Source: Sulfurimonas aquatica
GTDB taxonomy: Bacteria > Campylobacterota > Campylobacteria > Campylobacterales > Sulfurimonadaceae
NCBI RefSeq assembly: GCF_017357825.1
Contig: NZ_CP046072.1
Coordinates: 2,294,001 to 2,358,000, forward strand
Length of the DNA stretch: 64,000 nt
Direction: 5' to 3'
Notes under the pieces: generated by a model
Told to the model about the DNA's origin: nothing
The model's input: the letters and a program-made list of their open reading frames with translations, nothing else
Database searches by the model: none
Shown: positions 37,353 to 45,743 of the stretch, one piece after another
Layout: every line of letters starts with the position of its first letter
Position numbering within the stretch: the first letter of the stretch is position 1
Made by a program: the position numbers and the translations under genes

Positions 37353-37382
37353 ATAATTAAATGTATATATATCTTTAATTAT
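37353..37382. repeat. Inverted repeat upstream of the helicase promoter
   Basis: ATAATTAAA (37353-37361) and TTTAATTAT (37374-37382) form a perfect 9-bp inverted repeat centred ~40 bases before the -10 at 37401. It could be an operator or the end of an AT-rich UP-like region. AT-rich composition makes chance occurrence possible. Confidence 0.35.
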
Positions 37383-37400
37383 TATATAGGTAAATTTGGG

Positions 37401-37406
37401 TATAAT
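37401..37406 (+). promoter_or_regulatory. -10 box of the DEAD-box helicase gene
   Basis: GGG TATAAT TCGC, the same form as several promoters here. Predicted start near 37413 leaves an ~88-base leader. Confidence 0.55.
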
Positions 37407-37419
37407 TCGCGAAATAGTT

Positions 37420-37483
37420 AAGGGGAAGATGCCTGATTAAGTTACTAAGCACACAAAATTTGTATTGCTTGTATCATCTCCTT
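37420..37483 (+). promoter_or_regulatory. Hairpin leader of the DEAD-box helicase mRNA
   Basis: Most of the leader folds into one long imperfect hairpin. The base is GG.A.AGATG (37422-37431) with CATCTCC (37475-37481); the upper part is AAGCA (37447-37451) with TGCTT (37466-37470), capped by ACA/TGT. It sits just ahead of the ribosome binding site at 37491. Such leaders occur on cold-induced or autoregulated helicase genes. Confidence 0.4.
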
Positions 37484-37500
37484 ATATTAAAAGGATAATG

Positions 37501-39090
37501 ATGCAAGAAAATGCACAAACGCAACAACCACAAACAGAGGCCCCAGAAGTAGAAGAAAAACTTTTAACTTTTGATGAGTTAGGTTTAAAACCAGAGTTAT
37601 TAAAAAGTGTAAAATTCGCAGGGTTTACAACTCCATCTCCTATTCAAGCACAAGCTATCCCCGTTGTTATTGCTGGAAAAGACATGGTTGGACAAGCTCA
37701 CACAGGTACAGGTAAAACTGCCGCTTTTAGTTTACCAGCTCTTCACAATATGAAACTAGACGGTTCAGTTGAACTACTTGTTATAACGCCAACGCGTGAA
37801 CTTGCTACACAAGTAAGTGATGAAATATTTAAGTATGGTAGAAACTTAGGAGCTAAAACTGTAACAGTATTTGGTGGTAGCTCATACAAACGCCAACTCG
37901 ATCTAATAGCTCGTGGAGCTTCAGTTGTAGTTGCTACTCCTGGACGTATGCTAGACATTCTTAAACGCGGAATGATTCCTGACTTTGCACCATCAACAGT
38001 AGTTCTTGATGAAGCTGATGAGATGCTAGATATGGGATTTTTGGATGATATCAATGAAATTTTCACATATCTTCCATCAAACCGTCAGACTCTACTTTTC
38101 TCAGCTACTATGCCAGCACCCATTAAAACGCTAGCGAGTAGAATTTTAAAAGACCCTGCGTTTATATCTATCACTAAGGGTGAAACTACAAATACTGATA
38201 TTGAACAAGAGTACTATGTGATAGATGAGCATGAGCGTGATGATGCTATCATTCGTCTTATGGACTCAGAGACTACAGATAAGTCAATAGTATTTTGTAG
38301 AACAAAATCTGAAGTAGATAGACTAAGCAATGTTCTTTCAAATGCTGGATACTTAGCAAATGGACTTCATGGAGATATGGAGCAACGCCAACGTGAGACT
38401 GTAATTAAAGGTTTCAAACAAAACTCAGTAAAAGTACTTGTTGCTACTGATGTTGCAGCACGTGGTATACATGTAAATAATATCTCTCATGTATTTAACT
38501 ACCATATTCCATTTGACCCTGAGTCTTATGTTCACCGTATCGGTAGAACTGGTCGTGCTGGAACTAAGGGTAAGGCTATAACGCTTCTTACTCCATTAGA
38601 GTTTAAAGAACTTCAGCGTATTAAGCAAAAAGTTGGAACTTCAATGGCTCATGCTTTTGTTCCAAGTAAGAATGACCTAAGAAGCTCTACTATCGATACA
38701 ATGGTAAAAACTATTGAAGATCAACATATATATGATGAAGCACATAAAGTTCTTGACCGTCTTAAAGAAGATATAGATGAAGAGACTATTATGTATAAAC
38801 TTATCTCTATGATTTTAGATAAGCAAGATATCAAAGGGCCAAGTAACATTGGTATTCCTGCTGATAAACTTGACGCTATTTTAGCTCGCGCTGCTCAACG
38901 TGGTGGTGGAAATAGTCGTGGATACCGTGGAAATAGAAATCGTTCTGGTGGCGGAGGTGGTGGCGGAAACCGTAGTCGTTCTGGTGGTGGAGGCGGTGGA
39001 TACCGTGGAAACAAAGAAGGTGGAAGCGGAGATAGAAATCGCTCTGGCGGTGGAAGAAGTTCAGGTGGTTACAAAGGTAACCGCGACTAA
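37501..39090 (+). CDS. DEAD-box RNA helicase with a Gly/Arg-rich tail
   Basis: A ~529-residue ATP-dependent RNA helicase (RhlE/DeaD type) for ribosome assembly or mRNA decay. All core motifs are visible: Q motif (FTTPSPIQAQ), AHTGTGKT, PTRELA, DEAD, SAT, ARGIH and HRIGRTGRAG. After residue ~460 comes a tail of Arg, Ser, Asn and long Gly runs (GGGGGGG repeats), likely disordered and RNA-binding. The second of two adjacent ATGs (37501) has the better spacing from AAGGA. Gene name left blank because RhlE, DeaD and CsdA cannot be separated by eye. Confidence 0.92.
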   Translation: MQENAQTQQPQTEAPEVEEKLLTFDELGLKPELLKSVKFAGFTTPSPIQAQAIPVVIAGKDMVGQAHTGTGKTAAFSLPALHNMKLDGSVELLVITPTRELATQVSDEIFKYGRNLGAKTVTVFGGSSYKRQLDLIARGASVVVATPGRMLDILKRGMIPDFAPSTVVLDEADEMLDMGFLDDINEIFTYLPSNRQTLLFSATMPAPIKTLASRILKDPAFISITKGETTNTDIEQEYYVIDEHERDDAIIRLMDSETTDKSIVFCRTKSEVDRLSNVLSNAGYLANGLHGDMEQRQRETVIKGFKQNSVKVLVATDVAARGIHVNNISHVFNYHIPFDPESYVHRIGRTGRAGTKGKAITLLTPLEFKELQRIKQKVGTSMAHAFVPSKNDLRSSTIDTMVKTIEDQHIYDEAHKVLDRLKEDIDEETIMYKLISMILDKQDIKGPSNIGIPADKLDAILARAAQRGGGNSRGYRGNRNRSGGGGGGGNRSRSGGGGGGYRGNKEGGSGDRNRSGGGRSSGGYKGNRD

Positions 39091-39098
39091 ACTTCCAA

Positions 39099-39119
39099 AG
39101 TAGAAGTTTAACTTCTACT
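39099..39119 (+). terminator. Hairpin after the helicase gene
   Basis: AGTAGAAGT / ACTTCTACT, a perfect 9-bp stem with a three-base loop, starts 8 bases after the stop. There is no T run, so it may stabilise the 3' end. The rest of the gap to 39274 is AT-rich with no gene. Confidence 0.5.
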
Positions 39120-39274
39120 CACACTTGCATATTTAACCTCTATTAACTCCCAACTTCCCTATCATCTAAATCTAAAATTTATACTATTGTAGCAATAAAA
39201 TACATTCATTGACATCATATAAATTCAACTCCATTTAATGTATAAATAATATACTTATAACACAAGGAATATGA

Positions 39275-39652
39275 ATGAAAAATAAAATAATTTATGAAGA
39301 CTTTAGTCTCTACGTAGAAAAAGAGGAGAGTGAGATTCCTTGGTTAAAAATATTTACAAAAGAACCGTATAAAGAGCTTGGCGATGTACCTGAAAAGTTT
39401 CGCTTAAAGCTTTGGAGAGTCTATGACATCATAGAGTATGAAATGCAGCAATACTATCACCCGAAGAAGATAAATATGGCATCGTTTGCAAACCAAGTTC
39501 CTCGAGTACATATCCATGTAATGGCACGCTTTGAAAATGACAGTTATTATCCAAACACAATGTGGGGAGAGAAGCTACGTGAAGGAAACCTCAAACTTCC
39601 AGATGAAGCAGGTTTTCATAAAAGAGTTTTTAACGCTCTACAAAAGCTTTAA
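39275..39652 (+). CDS. HIT-superfamily protein
   Basis: A 125-residue HIT-like protein. The active-site strand reads VPRVHIHVMARFEND; compared with the usual H-x-H-x-H the first His is Arg while the central (nucleophilic) and last His are kept. HIT proteins hydrolyse or transfer nucleotides from dinucleotide or AMP-lysyl compounds; activity here is uncertain. AAGGA precedes the ATG. Stand-alone gene, convergent with fabH across a palindromic element. Confidence 0.75.
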   Translation: MKNKIIYEDFSLYVEKEESEIPWLKIFTKEPYKELGDVPEKFRLKLWRVYDIIEYEMQQYYHPKKINMASFANQVPRVHIHVMARFENDSYYPNTMWGEKLREGNLKLPDEAGFHKRVFNALQKL

Positions 39653-39693
39653 ACTATAATTGGTGTAAGTTATTTCAAGTCTCGTGTCGGTAA

Positions 39694-39818
39694 GTTAAAA
39701 TTCTCAATTTTATTCAAGTTCAAGGCGGATTTTAGTTTTATCGAGGAGCTTATTAAAGTAAGTGACGAAATAAAACTAAAATCCAACGAAGAAATTGGAT
39801 AAAAGTGTTATTTTAACG
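39694..39818. repeat. REP/MITE-like palindromic element between convergent genes
   Basis: A perfect 15-bp inverted repeat (39727-39741 and 39770-39784, GGATTTTAGTTTTAT and its complement) with a 28-base centre is flanked by further imperfect pairing (CAATTT.. / ..AAATTG) and by GTTAAAA (39694-39700) against TTTTAAC (39812-39818). The outer right arm runs into the fabH end. It lies between two gene ends, the usual site for REP-type repeats, and could also act as a bidirectional terminator. Confidence 0.6.
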
Positions 39819-40806
39819 GTGAGAAAGGGACTAGAGCTGAACCCCATGTTAACCCTCCACCAAAAGCATCAAGAAGCATCAACTCCCCTGCTTTAAGTGT
39901 TCCATTTTCATATATATCATTCATAGCCATAGGGATAGAAGCTCCCGAAGTATTTCCATACTTAGAAACTGTTAAAACAACTTGCTCATCTCTCATTTTA
40001 AGAGCATCACCAACTGCTTTTATGATTCTATAGTTAGCTTGATGCGGAATGAAGTGCTTTATAGAGTCACTTTCAATATTGTTATCTGCAAGTATCTCTT
40101 TAACGTCTTTTGTAAGTGTACGTACGGCTACTTTAAAGGTCTCATTTCCTTTCATCTGCATAAAACAGCCATTAGCTTCTTGAGTTAAAGAATCATGCTC
40201 TGAACCACTTCCACCATTTGGTGTCATAAGAAGGTCAGCATATTCGCCATCAGCACCGGTGTGAACGTCTATAATAGCTTCGTCTTTGTTATCTGTAGCG
40301 CTAATAACTGCTGCCCCAGCACCATCACCAAATAAAATACAAGTTCCACGATCACTATAGTCTGTAATAGAGGAGAGTTTTTCTGCACCAATTATAAGTA
40401 CATTTTTCTTCATGCCAGATTCTATAAAAGCTTTAGCGATAGAAAGAATGTAAACAAATCCAGTACAAGCTGCAGAGATATCAAACGCAGTAACATTCTT
40501 GAGTCCGAGTTTTGTAGAGATGATAGTGGCAGTTGATGGCATACAGAAGTAGTCTGGTGAGATTGTCGCACAAACAACCATATCTATCTCCGACTTATCA
40601 ATTCCACTTCTTTGTATAGCGAGCTCTGCAGCTTTTGCACCTAAATCACTCGTATACTCATCTTTAGCAGCGATATGTCGTTCTTTAATGCCTGTACGTT
40701 TAGTTATCCACTCATCAGAAGTGTCAACCATTTTAGAGAGTTCTTCATTAGTCAAAACTTTCTCAGGTACATATGCCCCTATAGAGCGAAATGCTGCATA
40801 AGCCAT
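39808..40806 (-). CDS. fabH: 3-oxoacyl-ACP synthase III
   Basis: Starts fatty acid synthesis by condensing acetyl-CoA with malonyl-ACP. The 332 residues contain the full Cys-His-Asn triad: Cys in [10 protein letters not shown], His in [10 protein letters not shown] and Asn in KYGNTSGAS. Its start overlaps the plsX stop by one base, the last gene of the ndk / DUF177 / rpmF / plsX / fabH operon. Confidence 0.96.
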   Translation of the reverse strand: MAYAAFRSIGAYVPEKVLTNEELSKMVDTSDEWITKRTGIKERHIAAKDEYTSDLGAKAAELAIQRSGIDKSEIDMVVCATISPDYFCMPSTATIISTKLGLKNVTAFDISAACTGFVYILSIAKAFIESGMKKNVLIIGAEKLSSITDYSDRGTCILFGDGAGAAVISATDNKDEAIIDVHTGADGEYADLLMTPNGGSGSEHDSLTQEANGCFMQMKGNETFKVAVRTLTKDVKEILADNNIESDSIKHFIPHQANYRIIKAVGDALKMRDEQVVLTVSKYGNTSGASIPMAMNDIYENGTLKAGELMLLDAFGGGLTWGSALVPFSPLK

Positions 40807-41804
40807 TATGATTCCTTTTGTTTTAACTCTTGCACTCTTGCAATTATATGCTCGTTGACACCAGTATCTACATAGTTAATAGCTTGATAAATAGCATTTT
40901 CAATCGCTTTTGAGTTACTTTTACCGTGACTGACTATTGCGCAACCTTTAATACCAATAAGTGGAGCACCACCAATTTCAGCATAATCAATCTCTTTTTT
41001 AAGAAGTTTAAATACTTTTCTCATAAGAAGTGCGCCAGTAATTGCGATTGGAGATTTTCTAATATAGTCTTTAATAAGCTGGCTTATTGTTGAAGCAACG
41101 CCTTCACTCGTTTTAAGGACTAGATTTCCGATAAAGCCATCGCATGTTATAACATCGCATGAGCCATTGAAGATGTCTCCACCTTCAACATTACCTTTAA
41201 AGCCTGGGTAGCCATCTAAAAGTTTATAAGCTGCTTTTGTGACTTCGTTTCCTTTTGAGGACTCTTCACCATTTGCTAAAAGTCCTATACTAGGATTTTT
41301 AATCTTTAAAACATCCTCAGCATAGCATCCACCCATAATGGCAAACTCAGCTAAGTGTTCAGGTTTTGAGTCAACATTTGCTCCAACATCCAAAAGCACA
41401 GAACGTCTTCCAGTTTTTGTTGGCATAAGTGTAACAAGAGCCGGACGAGAGATTCCCCAAAGACGACCGAGTCTTAATGTAGCAAGAGTCATAGTGGCAC
41501 CACTGTGTCCTGCAGATACTATTCCATCTGCTTCACCATTTCTTACTAACTCTACTGCTTTGTAAATAGTGCTATCTTTGCGTTTAACTGCATCAGTTGC
41601 TGCATCACTCATAGAAATAACGTCATTAGTGTCTATAATTAAAATCTTATCTTTATAACGTTTTGGTAACAGAGATAAAATTTCTGATTTATTACCTACT
41701 AAAATAGGTTCAAATGATCTTCTTTTAAGTGCGGCTATACAACCCTTAACAATTGGGTCAGGACCAAAGTCCCCACCCATCGCATCAATAGCAATTTTTA
41801 CCAT
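40806..41804 (-). CDS. plsX: Phosphate acyltransferase PlsX
   Basis: Makes acyl-phosphate from acyl-ACP as the first step of phosphatidic acid synthesis with PlsY. The 332 residues begin [19 protein letters not shown] and include [12 protein letters not shown] and VCDGFIGN-type segments of the family. It starts three bases after rpmF, the classical rpmF-plsX-fabH order. Confidence 0.96.
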   Translation of the reverse strand: MVKIAIDAMGGDFGPDPIVKGCIAALKRRSFEPILVGNKSEILSLLPKRYKDKILIIDTNDVISMSDAATDAVKRKDSTIYKAVELVRNGEADGIVSAGHSGATMTLATLRLGRLWGISRPALVTLMPTKTGRRSVLLDVGANVDSKPEHLAEFAIMGGCYAEDVLKIKNPSIGLLANGEESSKGNEVTKAAYKLLDGYPGFKGNVEGGDIFNGSCDVITCDGFIGNLVLKTSEGVASTISQLIKDYIRKSPIAITGALLMRKVFKLLKKEIDYAEIGGAPLIGIKGCAIVSHGKSNSKAIENAIYQAINYVDTGVNEHIIARVQELKQKES

Positions 41805-41807
41805 TGA

Positions 41808-41957
41808 CTATTTGTACTCACCAGTAGTTGGGTTAAGGTGGTGTGGTAATTTGTATGTTCCATCTTCACATTTAACTGGTTTTGCTAATGTAATTTTATA
41901 GTGAGTTCTTCTTTTCGCTGAACGTGAATGAGATACTCTTCTCTTAGGTACTGCCAT
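41808..41957 (-). CDS. rpmF: Large ribosomal subunit protein bL32
   Basis: A 49-residue protein beginning [17 protein letters not shown], the bL32 signature, and ending NPTTGEYK. Basic N-terminus, as expected for rRNA binding. It has only one Cys, so this is the zinc-free form. Ribosome binding site AAAGGAATTA precedes the ATG at 41957. Sits between DUF177 and plsX. Confidence 0.95.
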   Translation of the reverse strand: MAVPKRRVSHSRSAKRRTHYKITLAKPVKCEDGTYKLPHHLNPTTGEYK

Positions 41958-41983
41958 AGTAGTAATTCCTTTCTTTTTAAGTT

Positions 41984-42343
41984 TTAGTTTGAGTGTTTAC
42001 ACTCATCGCAACTGTGATAGTCACTTCTGATAAGTTCAATCTCAGAGTTTAAAAGCTCTTCGATATCTGCTATACCATCCAAAGACTCAACGACATCAAG
42101 TTCGATCTCGCTTGCATCTTCATATATACCATCAGATATAAAAAATTCTATATCTTCATTAACTGGTAGTTTAAATTCTTCTGCACAAATATCACACGAT
42201 TTTTCCACTAATCCATTAAGATTAGCTTTTAGCAAAATTAATTTGCCTGAATGATACTCTAAATAACCTTTAAAAGTTATTTCATTAGTTTTTACTTCAA
42301 AATCTAATGGAGTTTTTGTTACTCTTCGTAAAACTACTTTCAA
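41984..42343 (-). CDS. DUF177/YceD family protein with two CxxC pairs
   Basis: A 119-residue YceD-like protein, the family needed for 23S rRNA accumulation in other bacteria and regularly beside rpmF. Two Cys pairs, CDIC in the middle and CDEC near the end, could hold a zinc ion. Nine bases after ndk and 26 before rpmF. Confidence 0.85.
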   Translation of the reverse strand: MKVVLRRVTKTPLDFEVKTNEITFKGYLEYHSGKLILLKANLNGLVEKSCDICAEEFKLPVNEDIEFFISDGIYEDASEIELDVVESLDGIADIEELLNSEIELIRSDYHSCDECKHSN

Positions 42344-42352
42344 AACAGTTGG

Positions 42353-42766
42353 TTACGAAAGTTCTCTTTGTGAAAAGAAAAATGCAATTTCAATCGCTGC
42401 ATTTTCAACAGAATCACTTCCATGAACTGCATTTGCATCAATGTTTTCAGCGAAGTCTGCACGGATAGTACCAGCTTCAGCTTCTTTAGGGTTTGTAGCA
42501 CCCATTAAGTCACGGTTAATTTGCATAGCATTTTCACCCTCTAAAACTGTAAGAACAACTGGACCACTGATCATGAAGTCAACTAAGTCATTGAAAAAAG
42601 GACGCTCTGCATGAACAGCATAAAATGCTTCAGCATCTCCACGAGAAAGTTGCATCTTTTTTGTTCCAGCTATTTTAAGACCATTGCTCTCAAATCTGTC
42701 TAATATCTTGCCTATAACGCCCTTAGCAACTGCATCAGGTTTAATTATTGATAGTGTACGTTCCAT
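42353..42766 (-). CDS. ndk: Nucleoside diphosphate kinase
   Basis: Transfers phosphate from ATP to other nucleoside diphosphates. The 137 residues contain the start [14 protein letters not shown] and the phosphohistidine in [12 protein letters not shown]. First gene of the operon to fabH, as in Campylobacter. Confidence 0.97.
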   Translation of the reverse strand: MERTLSIIKPDAVAKGVIGKILDRFESNGLKIAGTKKMQLSRGDAEAFYAVHAERPFFNDLVDFMISGPVVLTVLEGENAMQINRDLMGATNPKEAEAGTIRADFAENIDANAVHGSDSVENAAIEIAFFFSQRELS

Positions 42767-42882
42767 TAAATCTCCTATAAAAGTATAAAATTAGGATGGA
42801 ATTATACCTAAATAATTATGGATTTGAGTTTAAAATTTAATTTATTGATTTTTTGGTAGTGAGGGTGGGTATTTCAAAGAGG

Positions 42883-42910
42883 TTTAAGAGTGTCGAGAGA
42901 CACTCTTAAA
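42883..42910. terminator. Strong GNRA-loop hairpin between ferredoxin and ndk
   Basis: TTTAAGAGTGTC / GACACTCTTAAA, a perfect 12-bp stem, closes a GAGA tetraloop (plus strand). It lies 11 bases past the ferredoxin stop. There is no long T run in the leftward direction (CCTCTTTG follows), so it may be a weak terminator or an RNA-stabilising stem. Confidence 0.6.
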
Positions 42911-42920
42911 TTTAAAAAGA

Positions 42921-43205
42921 CTATTCTACAACAGGCTCTTTACTTGAACGTTGTTCTGAAGTAATATCATCTCTGTGTGATGGGCTTTCACCTATCTCAT
43001 CCCAAGTAATACATCCTTCTGTAGGACATGCAGTTGCACATGCTGGCTCATCGTGATGTCCAACACACTCTACACATTTGTCACCATATACATAATAGAT
43101 ATCTTCATCTTGAGGATTATCGTCCTCATCTACTATTGCTTCTACTGGACACTCGTCAATACAAGCACCACAATTAATACACGTATCATTAATTATAACT
43201 GACAT
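42921..43205 (-). CDS. 2x[4Fe-4S] ferredoxin
   Basis: A 94-residue low-potential ferredoxin. Cluster ligands are CINCGACIDECP and CVECVGHHDEPACATACP; the longer gap in the second motif is the YfhL/FdxA-like alvin type. A likely electron partner of the pyruvate:ferredoxin oxidoreductase at 51015. In Campylobacter a ferredoxin gene is also found near ndk. The C-terminal ~20 residues are charged and probably flexible. Confidence 0.92.
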   Translation of the reverse strand: MSVIINDTCINCGACIDECPVEAIVDEDDNPQDEDIYYVYGDKCVECVGHHDEPACATACPTEGCITWDEIGESPSHRDDITSEQRSSKEPVVE

Positions 43206-43282
43206 ACTTTTCTCCTAAAATTTAATTATTTGTACTATACACTTTTGAATTTTAAATACAGCTAAAATATACATTTTAAAAA

Positions 43283-43311
43283 CAAAACATTACAAAAGGT
43301 TACCCTTTTGT
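43283..43311 (-). terminator. Rho-independent terminator of metK
   Basis: ACAAAAGG / CCTTTTGT, a perfect 8-bp stem with a four-base loop, begins 7 bases after the metK stop. Read leftward it is followed by AATGTTTTGTTTTT. Confidence 0.7.
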
Positions 43312-43318
43312 ACGATAT

Positions 43319-44476
43319 TTATAGGCCTAAATAAGCTTTTATATCTTCTACTCTATCTTTTTTCTCCCACGTAAAGCCATCTTCTTCACGACCAAAGTGA
43401 CCATACGCGGCAGTTTTTCTATATATTGGTTTTAGTAAATCTAAAGATTTAATAATTCCAGCTGGAGATAAATCGAAAAGTTCTTTTACACACTCTTCTA
43501 TCTTTTCTTCAGAAACTTTACCTGTTCCATGTGTATCTACCATGATAGATACAGGCTGAACAACACCAATCGCATATGCAACTTGAATCGTAGCCTTATC
43601 ACATGCACCCGAAGCAACAAGGTTTTTTGCAACATGACGAGCAGCATAAGCAGCACTTCTGTCAACCTTGGTTGGGTCCTTTCCTGAAAATGCTCCACCA
43701 CCATGAGGGCAACTACCACCATAAGTGTCTACTATAATCTTACGACCCGTAAGACCAGCATCACCTTGTGGACCACCAATAACAAATTTTCCTGTAGGGT
43801 TAATATGATAGATTGTATTTTCGTCCATCATATCCGCAGGAATAACATGCTTTATAACTTCTTCAATCATATCTTTACGAATCTGATCTTGAGAAACATC
43901 TGCATGGTGCTGAGTTGAGATAACAACAGTTTCAACTGAAACAGGCTTGTCACCTACATACTTAACACTTATTTGTGCTTTTCCATCAGGACGTAGGTAT
44001 GGAACTGTTCCATCCTTACGAACTGCTGCTAAACGCTGAGTTAAACGGTGTGCTAAATGAATAGGTAGAGGCATAAGCACATCTGTCTCACGACATGCAT
44101 AGCCAAACATCAGACCCTGATCTCCAGCACCAATCTCGCCATCAGCTTGATCAACGCCTTGATTGATATCAGCTGATTGCTCACCGATTCCATTTAGTAC
44201 AGCTGCCGCTCTATAGTCAAAACCATAGTTAGCATCCGTATAACCTATCTCTTGAATAACTTTTCTAGCAATCTCTTGCATAGGGGCATAAGCCGTAGTC
44301 TTCAATTCGCCTGCAATTACACAAAATCCATTTGATACCAAAGTTTCACACGCTACGCGTGCCTTTGGATCATTTTCAATAATATAATCCAGAATTGCAT
44401 CACTGATCTGATCTGCCATCTTATCAGGGTGCCCTTCTGTTACAGACTCTGAAGTAAATATATACTCTTTAGTCAT
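43319..44476 (-). CDS. metK: S-adenosylmethionine synthetase
   Basis: Makes SAM from ATP and methionine. The 385 residues show [33 protein letters not shown] and [16 protein letters not shown]. The supply of SAM feeds the radical-SAM enzymes RimO and MiaB, among many others. A compact inverted repeat covers the start codon (see 44474-44520). Single-gene unit. Confidence 0.97.
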   Translation of the reverse strand: MTKEYIFTSESVTEGHPDKMADQISDAILDYIIENDPKARVACETLVSNGFCVIAGELKTTAYAPMQEIARKVIQEIGYTDANYGFDYRAAAVLNGIGEQSADINQGVDQADGEIGAGDQGLMFGYACRETDVLMPLPIHLAHRLTQRLAAVRKDGTVPYLRPDGKAQISVKYVGDKPVSVETVVISTQHHADVSQDQIRKDMIEEVIKHVIPADMMDENTIYHINPTGKFVIGGPQGDAGLTGRKIIVDTYGGSCPHGGGAFSGKDPTKVDRSAAYAARHVAKNLVASGACDKATIQVAYAIGVVQPVSIMVDTHGTGKVSEEKIEECVKELFDLSPAGIIKSLDLLKPIYRKTAAYGHFGREEDGFTWEKKDRVEDIKAYLGL

Positions 44477-44520
44477 CGATTTTCCTTATTGAGATATAGA
44501 GTCTCGCTCTATAAATCGAT
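44474..44520 (-). promoter_or_regulatory. Start-codon-pairing hairpin in the metK leader
   Basis: In the mRNA, ATCGATTT at the predicted 5' end (44520-44513) is complementary to AAATCGAT (44482-44475), which contains the AT of the ATG. Between them TATAGAG / CTCTATA forms a 7-bp stem with loop CGAGA. The ribosome binding site AAGGA lies in the unpaired 3' side. A TACAAT -10 sits just upstream, so the RNA would start close to the first arm. It is a candidate translational switch; it does not look like a known SAM riboswitch. Confidence 0.45.
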
Positions 44521-44540
44521 GTAATTGTAGCTAAAATAAT

Positions 44541-45743
44541 TTAAAATAAAATCTCTTTTATTGGAACTACTTCTGAGTTAAAATTTGAGGCTTGAAGTTT
44601 TTTCGTAAAATAAATAATACCATGTCGCTCTTTTTTTGCCCTGAATATAATCGCTATCTCATATGGCATCATTCCAGAAGCACGCCCAAGAGGTAGATGT
44701 AAAATCTCTTCACAATTATCTATGATTATCTCTTTAGAAAAAGATGCCCAATTAGTTATAAGTGACATTTGACAAAATATACCCTCAATAAAACTAGGCA
44801 AGGGTTTTCTTAATCCTATATATGGAGAGCCACCCTTCAAAGATGCCCTTACTGATGCAGCATCTTTATAGTTATCTTTATCATGCATTACGATACCCTC
44901 ATAGTTTCCAGCATCTTTTTCTTCTAAACCGCTCAGTTTACCTCTATAATTGATGGCCATCATAGATACTCTAGCGTTTACTAAATTTGCAAAACTAGAG
45001 CTGAGAATATCATTAGTTGAGACATACTCTATCTTCTTTTTTTCTTGAGACTTTATCTCATCTATTTTTAACTCATCTATATAAAAAGCAAAGGCTTGTA
45101 TCTTTTTACCAAAGATAATGCCTCGAAATATATTTATAAAGTGAGCTACTCCTTTAAAGTACTTGTACTCTTTTTCTCCAACAGCACCAATCATTTTAGG
45201 TGTTGCTTCATTTTTACGAGTTACATTTAAACTCTCCATAGGTGCATCTTTGGATAGCATATTTAAGATACTATAATAAGTGTGCCCATCTGCAATATTA
45301 TGTGAGAGTGAAAATATCATAGCAAATGCAGACTCAGGTTCTAAAGAGTCTGCAATCAATGTTAATGATGTAAGGGGTTTATCTCTGTTAACGGTTTTTT
45401 TAGCATTAGGGAGTATGCATGAGTCTGCAGCGATTCCAAGCTCTGCATAACTCATTTTAGAGTTAACAGACACTCCTTGGGGATTTAGGTGAAAGAGTTT
45501 TGATGAGAGTTCCTCAGAAACATCTTCAGAGTACCAAAGCTCCAATCTCTCTTTTTTATTTTTTCTCTCAAGCTTTCCAGCAAGCCATGGATTACTTCTT
45601 ATGAGCTCATTAAACTTCTCTAGTATAATTGGAGCGACATCAACTAAACTACCTCTAAAAAAGGTAATAGTCGTTATACCAGAGTTGTGTTGGGCTATGG
45701 CCTCTGATTCAAACTCTAGTAATGAAATCTTAGTTTTTTTCAA
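44541..45743 (-). CDS. Predicted HxxxD-type acyltransferase (CAT/condensation fold)
   Basis: A 400-residue protein I cannot place in a named family. SLSHNIADGHTYYSIL near residue 150 matches the HxxxDG catalytic motif of CoA-dependent acyltransferases and NRPS condensation domains, and the N-terminus has the typical lead-in (..FFRGSL......LIRSNPWLAGKLE). Substrate unknown; a CoA- or carrier-bound acyl donor is inferred. It overlaps the MscS-type channel gene by 14 bases, so the two are coupled. It may act on a membrane-related or small-molecule substrate. Confidence 0.6.
   Translation of the reverse strand: MKKTKISLLEFESEAIAQHNSGITTITFFRGSLVDVAPIILEKFNELIRSNPWLAGKLERKNKKERLELWYSEDVSEELSSKLFHLNPQGVSVNSKMSYAELGIAADSCILPNAKKTVNRDKPLTSLTLIADSLEPESAFAMIFSLSHNIADGHTYYSILNMLSKDAPMESLNVTRKNEATPKMIGAVGEKEYKYFKGVAHFINIFRGIIFGKKIQAFAFYIDELKIDEIKSQEKKKIEYVSTNDILSSSFANLVNARVSMMAINYRGKLSGLEEKDAGNYEGIVMHDKDNYKDAASVRASLKGGSPYIGLRKPLPSFIEGIFCQMSLITNWASFSKEIIIDNCEEILHLPLGRASGMMPYEIAIIFRAKKERHGIIYFTKKLQASNFNSEVVPIKEILF

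Noticed and set aside
37743-38066. 107-residue antisense frame in the helicase gene
   Set aside because: Shadow of conserved DEAD-box motifs, with no start signal or family match.
38900-39103. Val/Glu-rich frame at the end of the helicase gene
   Set aside because: It is a +1 reading of the Gly/Arg-rich tail; repeat codons create an artificial open frame.
43537-43722. 61-residue frame inside metK
   Set aside because: Same-strand, out-of-frame shadow of a conserved gene.
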